Position numbers and translations under genes: made by a program. DNA of 64,000 nucleotides from positions 12,164,404-12,228,403 of the forward strand of contig CM050657.1 in the NCBI GenBank assembly GCA_027574665.1, read 5' to 3'. The notes below the pieces were generated by a model. The model was given only the letters and a program-made list of their open reading frames with translations, was not told where the DNA came from and searched no databases. How positions within the stretch are numbered: position 1 is the first letter of the stretch; the number at the start of each line of letters is the position of its first letter. Origin of the DNA: Rhynochetos jubatus. Taxonomy: Eukaryota > Chordata > Aves > Eurypygiformes > Rhynochetidae. Below are positions 55,101 to 64,000 of the stretch, piece by piece.

Positions 55101-58100
55101 GGACAAGCTGGAACACAAGGGGGTCCATTTTCTGCCAAATTACCTTTTAACGTGACACCTCTCTGCTGGGTCTTCGTGCCAGCCCCTGGCAAGCAAAGCG
55201 GGGGTAACAAACACCACCATGTCCACTTCCCTTCTTGTTGGGGGGGAGAAATGGGGAGATGAGCCTCCTCACTGCAGGGAGGCAAAATAAAAAACACGGA
55301 GGTGTCTGAGGAGGGGGTCCATGGGATACCCCAGGTCTGCACATTCATATGAATGAGGGACCACGCTGCCCTCGGCCCCATGCCCCTCCCCGGGGGGGGG
55401 CTTGGTGCTCTCTGGCTCCTCTCCAGCAGCACAGTGAATGTATCACTCAAATTGGTTCCCAGGAAGGCAGGAGCTGGCACTGCCACTTTTCTGAGTGCCT
55501 GTGATGCAGAGGAAGCGGCTGACATGCAAGGCAGAAGATCAAAACCTTTCATTTGTCCCCAGGTGCCCTGCTGTCTGCCCGGCCCTGCACCCTGGGGTGC
55601 CCCACAGCTAGAGGAACCTCTGGTTTGCAGACTTCACAGCCCACGGGAGCCCTTTGACTACCTACTCCAACTTCCAACCCTATGGGCCATCGCATCTCCT
55701 GGACCCTCAGCCTCTGTCCAGCAGTGTGCCCTTGGCTTCAGCACATCATCTGACCTGGCACTCCAGCACTTGGTTCTTGGATTTTCCATCCCTTCCAGAT
55801 TGAAGAGCCATGCTAGTCCCATTATTTCTTGCCATGAAAGTGCTCATCACCTCCCAGTGTTGTTTTTGATAAGCCGTTCACAAAGCACAGTGCATCCTTT
55901 CCAGCCTGTTTATCTCTGCGGCTCTTGTTTTCCCTCTGCTTTTTAACTGCCTTCCCAAAGTGGCGGTGGGACAGCTGGTCACACCAGGGGTAGCCAGGCT
56001 GCAAAACTGAAGTGAAACTGTATTGTCTTCCCACATTTTGGTCTTGTGATTCTGCACCAGTCCTTCGAGATGGACACTGTCACACCATGGCATATTGCAC
56101 AAAGGAATGCAGAGTCACTCGAGACCAAGTCAGGGGATTCACAAGCCCCTCAGGAGGACAGAGGAAACAGGGACAAACAACCCCTAAAATACCAGGGCCA
56201 AGCCATGAGGAGGAACGCCTGCATGGAAGCTAAAGTGAGGTGTCAGGACAAGCACAGAGGCCCCTGCACCGAACTGCAGGCAGAGGAGCTGAGCCAGGCA
56301 GGGACCAGAGTGGGCAGAAGCAAGCAGGAGCTTGCTGCAAGCTGCAGGTACCTATGGCATGGTGCAGGAGCGCTCAACCAAGTCTGCTGCAGCCAGCTTC
56401 AGAGTTTAAATGCTCCCGGTTTTTGGGAACCCAAGATCTCCAAGTGGATGGTGATGGCTTTTGATTTTTATGGGCTTCAATTGTGCTAAAATAATGCACA
56501 CAGAGACCGTGCATCTTGCTGGAACGAGGAATCAGAAAGTCACCAATCCCACATCCTGTTCCCTCTGACCATTTCCCAGCTTCGGCTAACAACTTCTTGC
56601 AAAAGTTGTTCGCCGAGCTGGCCAGACTGAGCACCTGGGCTCAGCATCACCTGCCATAAGGCACCGCTTTGCCAACAACAACACAGGTCTAGGCCTGAGG
56701 AAGGTGGCACCAGCCACTGATGGCTGGTAGCCAGCCCACTCCCACTCCCCCCTTGCAGCCAAGGCAAGTTAAAGGGGGTTCAACTGCTCTTGGGTACCAC
56801 GTTGTATTTGAAGAACTCTCATTTTAAGGTATTTCATTACCAAAGCTGGCTACAGTGCAAAATGAGTTTCTAGAATGTCAGCTTTCTTCTCTTTTTCCTG
56901 GCAAACATAGAAACTTGAAGGATTCCAGCAGAAACTTAAAAACCAGGGCAGGGCTGGGGCTGTTTTCCCCAGGCTATACTTCCCTGAGCAGCAGGCTGCA
57001 TCCAGACCGTTGTGTTGAGAAACGTTCCACAGATCCTGCCTGCAGGACTGATCTAAGCTCTTTCTGAACCCTCTTACACCGTCAGCTTCCACCGAGGCAC
57101 TGGGCAGTGTGCTCCCCATGGGGCAGCCATACGCTGAGTGACGGCAGTGTCCCCACCCCCAGCTGGCATCACCACATGCGGTGATGGACGGAGCTGGAGC
57201 AGGAAGAGCCTTGGCACTGGAGCCCAGCTCAAACCTTCTCCACCAAACGAACTGGCAGGTCCACCAGCACATCTTGCCTGAGAGCTGCTTTACAGAAGAC
57301 TGGTCTCCAGACAGCCACATGGAGCTAATCTCCCCTTTATCAGCGCAGGAATGTATTGCTTTTCACAAAACATAATCCTCTTTGCAATCATGTGTTCTGC
57401 CAAACTACAAACCTTCTGCCCCCATCCTTCTTTCCCGGGAAAGGATTTGAGGCAATAATCCAGGCCTACTGATTTATTTCTTTAAGGAGCAAGGGACAAA
57501 TGAGCACAGCATTGCAGAATATGCACACACCCAAAACATGAAGCATTCCCCAGTTCCGTCACACTTTTGAGGGGTGCCCTGAGCTGAAGGACTGAGGCTG
57601 GAAGCGGTGAACTCCACTCATGGCGGAGCCCAGACCGAAAGGGCAAGAGGAGGCTGCAGCCACAGCCAGGGATCACTCATGACCACAGGCAGCTCTGGAG
57701 ACAGCAAACATCAGCAGCAGGTGCTCGAGAAGGGTGAGATGTTCTACAGGGTCGCTGCAGCTGGGGTCTCTATGAGATTAGCCATCAGCTAAACTCACAA
57801 AGCAGAGAAAATGGAAGCAGAGGAAATATCACAGCCCAGGTAGTCCTCAGGAAGCCATGGCAAAGAGAGTGCCTTTGCCCAGCTGGTGTCTGGCCAAGCT
57901 GCAAGCCTCAGCCTGGCATCACACTGACAACTGGAGACAGACTTGCCAAGGATGTGGACAGCTTACAGGTTCCCTAAATATCCCAGTATATAATTTATCA
58001 CTTTCACTCTAAAACCACTGATCCTTACCCGTTGTTTCACCTTATGAAGCCTACTGAAAGCAGATGAGTGCTAGAACCGTGTTTCATCAAACAACCTCTA

Positions 58101-58850
58101 TGTTCTACTTCTCCTTCAAGTTTCTCAGAAACAAAACAGGGAACCTCACCACTCAGCACCCGCTGGCTTTTAGAGCCTGAGCTCTGCACACTGGGGAGCT
58201 CCCACCGCAGCGTGGGGTCACTCTTCCTGCCCCAAGGAGAGGACTGGGGTGAGGACCACTTAATTCAGAGCTGGAGTGAGCTGGTGGTGTCCACCAAATG
58301 GATGCTTTTGGCAGCACAGGCTGGGTGGCCACAGAAACTGCTCTGTGGGCCACAAGCAGCATCTGGTCTGACATGGGCTGTTTGTGCTTCTTGTGTTTAT
58401 GCACTACTGGGACCGGCTCTCATAAGGGAGAGCTTCTTATCAAGCAAATAAAATAGCAGTCTCGGGTAGCACAACGTGAAGGAAAGGCACCCTGGGTACC
58501 TCTGCTCGCTCAGACCTAAAGAACCAGCCCTGAGCATGCGTGACTTGCTGGGACCTGAAAATGCCACGCGCTTCCCAAGCCAGAGCAAGTCCTGTCTCTC
58601 ATTTGCATCACCCAGGGAGGGAAATATTTTTCCTGCCCTCTTCCCTCCATAACGCTGAGAGGGTGGGAATGATGAATCTGCAACCTGCTCCTTCGTTTGG
58701 CCACCGTTTGCTGCGGTAAAGGCACGAGATCCATGGAGATGTGTTGAACTCGCCTCCACCACGCCAGGCAGGTGTCCCGCTCTAACGGGCGGGGGGAAAA
58801 CCGGAGCTTGCACCCACCCAGTAAAACTCCTCCACCCTCCCCAGGGCATC
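55101..58850. other. Intergenic region upstream of TFRC, no gene seen
   Basis: No exon with credible splice signals and no clear repeat. The last few hundred bases lead into the TFRC CpG island. Confidence 0.45.
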
Positions 58851-59900
58851 CCAAGGCGATTTACAAGGAACGCGGCTTCGTTCTATTCCTTCCCCGCAGC
58901 TGCCCGGGTGGGGATGAAGCCACCGACCAACGCGGCGGCGACCGCAGGGCGCCCAAGCAGCCCCTCCTCCCCAGGCTGGGCCCACCATCGCACCCCCAGC
59001 ACCAGGCACATATAAAAACGGTCGCCCAGGGCTCGGGGAGGGACGCCGTGAGCGAACACCCCGCAGGCAGCGCGACCGCAAAGGCGCCGGGAAGAGGCCA
59101 CGGCGCGGACAGCCGCAAGGGAAACACGCGCCCCCCGCGGGGGCCGGTGGTACAGCGCCGGCCTCTGATTGGCCGCAGGCCCTGGAGGTGGGCGGCCGCG
59201 GCAGCGGGTAGAACGGCGCCGGGGCGGGCGGAACGGCAGTTGGGTGCAGGCGTGGCGAGCCGAGGGGCGGTCGGTGAGCAGCGGGGCGGTCGGTGAGCAG
59301 CGGGGCGTGCGAGCGGGGCCGCGGGCGCTGTTGGAAGCGGGAGAGAAGGGAAGGGGAGGCGGTCGTCCTGAGGCGAGGCGGCCGATGCGCTTGGGGGGAG
59401 CGGGGAGGGTGTACGGGCCGTACCGGGGGCGCTGCGGCAGCAGGAGCCCCGGTCGGCGGGCGGGCGGGCACGCACGTACGCACGCACGTGGCGGAGGCTG
59501 CCATTGCAGCCTGACCTTGAAGGCGAATAGGGCCCCGCGGCCGGGATGCGGCTGCAGACCGAGGCGGAGGGGAGACGTGTCCCAGGCGGGTGGTGTATCG
59601 CCCGGCCCGCTTATCTGGCGGCCCGCAGCCGGGCCCTGCCTGCGATACCGGGGCCGCCCAGCCCTTCGCGGGAAGCTGCTCCTATTCTCCCCCCCCTCCC
59701 CCCGCTAACTTATTTCTGGGGAATCGGGGGTTGTTGGCCACCTCTCGGGCTGCGTGGTGGGAGGAGGGAAGGTCCCTTCCTGGGGAGGCACCTGGGGGCA
59801 CAGGCTGGCCGCCCGGGCTGGCCGGGGGGATGGGGGGAGCATCCCTGCCAGCTGCCATGCCCGCGGGCCCTTTGTGCTTCCCTGGCTCTGCGGCTGGCTT
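58850..59900 (+). promoter_or_regulatory. TFRC: CpG island, TFRC promoter and non-coding first exon region
   Basis: Very CpG-dense. It contains a TATA-like TATAAAA at 59011-59017, an inverted CCAAT box (ATTGG) at 59167-59171, a GC box GGGGCGGGCGG at 59221-59231 and an E-box CACGTG at 59485-59490. The first coding exon at 60995 has an acceptor at 60956, so a non-coding first exon must lie here. Candidate donors are the two GTGAGC sites at 59274 and 59293. MYC and HIF-1 are known activators of mammalian TFRC through such E-box/HRE sites. Confidence 0.65.
59264..59301 (+). repeat. 19-bp tandem duplication carrying GTGAGC donor-like sites
   Basis: The unit GGGGCGGTCGGTGAGCAGC occurs twice without change. 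Each copy contains G|GTGAGC, a good 5' splice site match, inside the presumed TFRC first-exon region. Confidence 0.8.
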
Positions 59901-60210
59901 AGCTGCTTTTAGGAGACCTTTCGTACGCACCCTGTTGTGCCCTGCCTGCCAGGTGGGAGCCGGGGCCTCAGGTTGCCCCTTGGAAAAGGCTCAAAGCTGC
60001 CGGGGATTCACCTCCATGTGCTCTTTGCGCTAAACAAAAGGATGGCCACTATTAACTTTTGGTCTCCAAATAAGACCTGCTTATACCGCAGAGCTCCCAG
60101 GTGTAAAGCTAATCCACGTGCACCTGAAGACCAGTTCAAAGCCATTTCTTAGCACTGCTGGAGGGTGTACTTGAGTTGCATGCTCCCAGCGTAAACATCT
60201 GTCCCCACCC

Positions 60211-60285
60211 AAAGATGCTTGAAAAAGGATTGTGAGTTAGTGGCTAGTGTAGCCACTAACTCGAAATCCTTTTTCAAGCATCTTT
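60211..60285. repeat. 36-bp inverted repeat with 3-nt loop in TFRC intron 1
   Basis: Arms at 60211-60246 and 60250-60285 pair over 36 bases, with only two adjacent mismatches, around the loop GTG. Transcribed RNA would fold into a long, nearly perfect hairpin. Confidence 0.92.
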
Positions 60286-60712
60286 TCAGGAAGAAATGTG
60301 GAAATCGGTCAGTTACCGTTTACCTTTAGAGAAATTGAAACTGTAAAAGCTACTGAAATGCTTTTGGAGAATTGCTATTAGGAGGCTGTTCAAAATTAAA
60401 ATTGCCTTCCTAAAGTGGTAAAGAATATAGCCATCAAGAAGGGACCTTGCAACTGGAATTGTTTAGACAAGGTATAGCAGGACAAATTCCTACTCTGTGG
60501 CATCGTGCCACTTCTGCCTACCAATCAGACTCCTGACTCCGTTTGGTCATTGAGGTAGAGCCCAGGAACCTCAGATATGTGGTGTCTGTTGTCAGAGTTG
60601 AGCAGGCGACTGTTGCCAGCGCTCCCTGAGTGCAGGTGGCCTCGCCATTAATATGGCTCTTGGCTGAAATTAGCCATTTGAGACTGTATTCCTCATTTAA
60701 TGCACACACTGG

Positions 60713-60731
60713 CCCCCCCCCCCCCCCCCCC
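60713..60731 (+). repeat. 19-nt C homopolymer in TFRC intron 1
   Basis: An uninterrupted run of 19 C residues; its length is assembly-sensitive. Confidence 0.85.
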
Positions 60732-60994
60732 TGGATTTCAATACAGTCAGTTTGCTCTTGTATTTGTGGTGGGAGAATGTGAACTTCTAGGTTCCATTCA
60801 AGGTCAGTGTAGCTTCACCAACGTTGTGACTTATGTAGAAGCACGTATGTAAAATCCATAGACAAGCGTGACGCTGGTGGTACTGACTGATCTTGGGCAT
60901 CTTGTGTAGTGGCAGGGGAACAGCCTGACTTGACTTGTTGTGTTCTGAACTTCTAGGGCTTTGGTCAAGTTGGTGGGCACTCCTCCAGAAGGCA

Positions 60995-63406
60995 ATGGAC
61001 CATGCCAGAGCGGCAATCTCTAACTTGGTAAGACACAGTCCCCCCTGTGCCACTTGTCTCTTGGTGGGCTGACAGTGCTGCAGAAGAAAGGTTCGGTAAC
61101 GTCCGTGTTCCTATCTGAGGTGACAAATCCAAAGCAGTGTTGGTTGCTGCTGTGTGGGTCATGAGCCAGACCTCACTGTAGCGAGGTGGCTTAAACAGCT
61201 CAGTGCTGCTGAGGTTATCATTAACTGCTAGACGTCTTGGGTCTCTCAGGAAGCTGATAAGGAGGAGGGGTGAGCCTTGAACAATGTTCCAGGAGGAAGT
61301 GCTGCTGAGGAAGCTGATTAAATGTATATCGGAACAATCAACATGTGTTCCATTGTGTTACTTTGGGGGTGGGAATTCAAGCACAAGTCCAGCCTTTGAA
61401 TGTCACCTGTGCTTTGAAACAAATGTGCAGGAGGAAGTAGCTCTGAGCTTGCTCAGCCAAGTCAGCTGGTCCTAGAGAGGTTGGACTGCGACTTGACCCT
61501 AGGCTAGGACTGTAAATGTGATGGTTTAGCCTTGGAAGAATCAGAATAGGCTGTGGTGTTGCCCTTTCTGAAATGTGAGCAGCCAGCCACTTCACTGCAG
61601 GTAGCATGAGCCAGAATGGAACTGCAGGTCTGAAATGACATTGGTTTAGTTTTGACCAACCAAGATGACATCTGGTCTCTTTACCTCCAGCTGTTGACTC
61701 ATAGTTTGAGAGTGAGCTGGGATGAGGTACTGAGGTTGTAAGAAGGCTTGGGCACTTGCAACCAGCCGCTTCTCCAGTACAGTGGAGGGGGGCTGCAGGG
61801 CTATTGCTCTCGGAACTATTCCTTTGGTCTCTTAGCCAGGCTCCTGCCTGTTTCCAGCACAACTGTGGCTGCAGGCAAGTTCAATGGCTCTAATGGAGGC
61901 TGAGTGGTTCTGCTGTGTGCCTGGCTATGCCTGGAATTGAGTTTAACTGTCTGTAAATCTGAGCAGCTGCCTTGTGCGTGGGTTGCTGTTCTGTGGGTGG
62001 CTGGACTGTGCGTTGCAGCTGTTTATAGAAAAGGGGGCTTGAGACTGGAAGCTGCTCTGCCTGGGCACGGATAAACTCCTGTCGAATGGTTCCAGTTGCT
62101 GGTGGATGCAGGAGGCGAATCCTCAGCTTTCATGTTAGCTGAGGTAGCAGGATTCCCATGGGTCATCTCTCTTCAGCCTCACTGCTTTATAATAATGAAT
62201 AGTGGAATTTAAGAGTAGCCTGGAGTGTTTTAATACAAGATAATCTAGATACTGGATGAGAGTATTTGCGCCAAAGTGGATGTGGCTCAAAGGCACAGCC
62301 ATGAAGGGGCTGCCTTCCCTTTCCTCTGTCCTGATCAAAGTTGCCTTCTGTGTAAGTTGCACATGTTCAGTCAGATCAGTGCGCTCAAGACTAAGACTAG
62401 GAGTTTCTGTTTCAGTCAGCTGTTGCCGAGGGGTCACGTGGGAAAGGCCAATGCTATTAGCTGTGTCATAGCCTAACAGAATCATGTAGGTTGAAAAGAC
62501 CCTTAAAATCAAGTCCAACCTGCCCAGTCAACCACTACCATGTCCATAAGTGCCATGCCTACATGTCTTCTAAATACTTCCAGGGATGGTGACTCAACCA
62601 CATCCCTAGGCAGCTCATTCCAGTGCCTGATAACACTTCTGGTGAAGAAACTCTTCCCAATACCCAGTCTAAACCTTTCCTGGTGCAACTTGAAGCTGTT
62701 TTCTCTTGTCCCAACATTTGCCATCCAGGAAAAGACTGAGATCCACCTTGCTGCAACCTCCTTCCAGGTAGTCGTAGAGAGTGATAAAGTCCCCTCTAAG
62801 CCTTCCCCCTTCCAGACTAAACAACCCCAGTTCCCTTAGCTGCTTCTTACTAATCCTGCCCTCCAGACCCCCCACCAGCTTTGTTGCTCTTCCCTGGAAA
62901 CACTTGAGCACCCCAACATCATGCTGGGCCTCTTGCTACAGGAAGATCTGTAACAGACTCCAAGCTAGGCTCTGACCGGTGTGACTCTGAACTTGTGCAG
63001 GGCAAACAAATGCTAAATAAACTCTGGAGACCCTGAGTGGGTCTGAGTCTGTTCAAAGCAGCCAGCCTGACTTACTGGCAGCCAAATGCTGGGGTAGCAC
63101 TGGAGCAGGTTTGGAGCATAGGTGCAGCTGGTTGCGAGGACTGTAGACTGGTGTAGCAAACTCTTCCATCACATGACTGTCTTTCAACACAGTTTGGTGG
63201 TGAGCCAATGTCATACACACGCTTCAGCATTGCCCGACAAATGGAAGGAGACAACAGCCATGTGGAGATGAAGCTGTCTGCTGATGATGAGGAAGGAGGG
63301 GAAATTGGGAGACCTGAGCACCTACATGCCAGCATGCATCCTCCGCGAAGGAGCAGCAAGAACCTCTGCTTCCTGGTCATTGCAGCTGTCCTCCTGCTTT
63401 TGATTG
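60995..63406 (+). CDS. TFRC: Transferrin receptor protein 1, N-terminal part, runs off the window
   Basis: Cell-surface homodimer that takes up iron-loaded transferrin by clathrin-mediated endocytosis. Two coding exons are inside the window: 60995-61027 ([11 protein letters not shown], phase 0, acceptor TTCTAG at 60956) and 63193-63406 (phase 1 at its donor). Together they give the first 82 residues or so. The internalisation signal YTRF is at residues 19-22, in SYTRFS. The cytoplasmic tail also has [10 protein letters not shown], near-identical to mammals, and a Glu/Asp-rich segment. The type II membrane anchor begins at [16 protein letters not shown], near residue 67. The protease-like, apical and helical domains and the 3' UTR iron-responsive elements lie beyond the right edge. 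Confidence 0.95.
62477..62936 (-). mobile_element. Older CR1 LINE fragment in TFRC intron 2
   Basis: Minus-orientation CR1 3' region. The plus strand shows AGAATCATGTAGGTTGAAAAG at the tail end, and the minus strand reads degenerate ORF2 C-terminal sequence ([31 protein letters not shown]). The 5' end is truncated near GGTGCTCAAGTGTTTCC. Divergence from the other copies suggests a different, older subfamily. Confidence 0.88.
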
Positions 63407-64000
63407 GTAAGGAAGGGTGGGAGGTAACTGCCTGAAGTGGGCTCTGGTATTGGGCGTATCTGAGGCTGTTAACATCTGAATTTGTACTGTTTCAAGAGAT
63501 AATTAAAGAGCCTGGATCCAGGCTGCAACCTCATGTCACTAGTTATGTCTAGCTCAGGCTTACAGTATGGAATTGGCACAAAGAAGTGTGAAGTTTGACA
63601 GTGGAACTGTGACTTGGCTAAAGGGCAAACTGGTCCATGTGACAAGCGTACCGGTTTTCCCTCGATTAACTTCACCCTTCTCTAGAGATGTGGGTCAACA
63701 TACCAGTAAAGCCTCTGGTGCTCGTCTCTCAATGGTTTTGATGCTGCCACTGACCCAGAGTAAGCATTTTCCTTACCAAGTGGTGCTAGAGGGACTCTGC
63801 CAAGCAGAAGATCAGATTTACAGTGTACCTTAAAACATGCCAGCTCAGGCAAAATGTCAGGCTGCACACTCCTGCCTGTCCTTAGGTATGCCAGCTTGTC
63901 AAAAATGGTGTGAGAGCAGGGATGCATCTTAACCCTGAAGCTGCTTTGAATGCAGTTGTGTGGTGCGGGGCTGGTCTAGTCACCTTTTTGCAGCACAAAG
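63407..64000 (+). other. Start of the next TFRC intron
   Basis: It begins with the donor GTAAGG after the membrane-anchor exon. I see no further TFRC exon before the window ends. Confidence 0.7.

Noticed and set aside
58782..59504. Minus-strand open frames upstream of TFRC suggesting a divergent gene
   Set aside because: Low-complexity Pro/Arg/Ala translation of a CpG island, with no splice or start evidence beyond chance.
60211..60285. TFRC intron hairpin as a microRNA gene
   Set aside because: The 3-nt loop is too small for a normal pre-miRNA and the stem is too perfect. No small-RNA evidence can be seen, so it is listed only as an inverted repeat.
63567..63833. An 88-codon frame as a further TFRC exon
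   Set aside because: It does not resemble the stalk or protease-like region expected after the membrane anchor and lacks a suitable acceptor and phase.

Overview
The window is vertebrate nuclear DNA, almost certainly from a bird. The genes are split by long introns with GT-AG junctions. Several 5'-truncated CR1 LINE fragments are present, and three genes begin in CpG islands. The microsatellites (AAAAT pentamers, long G and C runs) also fit an avian genome. The gene order DYNLT2B - PCYT1A - SLC51A - (one gene) - TFRC is the human 3q29 order read in reverse. It is joined here to PDCD1, which lies at 2q37 in human; as I recall, bird chromosome 9 carries both blocks.

Layout. PDCD1 (PD-1, an inhibitory T-cell receptor) runs on the minus strand from 6938 to 1411 in five exons, giving 283 residues. 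A repeat-rich gap of about 5 kb follows, with a CR1 fragment, a 23-nt G run and an AAAAT array. DYNLT2B (dynein-2 light chain, cilia) occupies 12114-16866 on the plus strand. It has five exons and a CpG-island promoter containing a near-perfect RFX X-box. PCYT1A (CTP:phosphocholine cytidylyltransferase alpha) has eight coding exons at 25208-36434 and probably a non-coding first exon in the CpG island near 18.4-19.2 kb. SLC51A (organic solute transporter alpha) is convergent to it, on the minus strand, with nine exons at 42847-40548. Head-to-head with SLC51A, at 43918-46372, lies a gene I do not recognise. It appears to encode a small four-helix membrane protein and sits where human has ZDHHC19. 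From 46.4 to 58.9 kb I see no gene, only a CR1 copy with an internal deletion and a probable endogenous-retrovirus LTR. TFRC (transferrin receptor 1) starts in the CpG island near 59 kb. Its first two coding exons (60995-61027 and 63193-63406) are inside the window and the rest lies beyond the right edge.

For the four complete recognised genes, the exon boundaries were fixed by reading phase across every junction. The summed exons give 283 (PDCD1), 127 (DYNLT2B), 367 (PCYT1A) and 339 (SLC51A) codons. These are near or equal to the mammalian lengths as I remember them. The genes share no pathway: they cover immune checkpoint signalling, ciliary transport, phosphatidylcholine synthesis, bile-acid export and iron uptake. 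What ties them together is conserved linkage.
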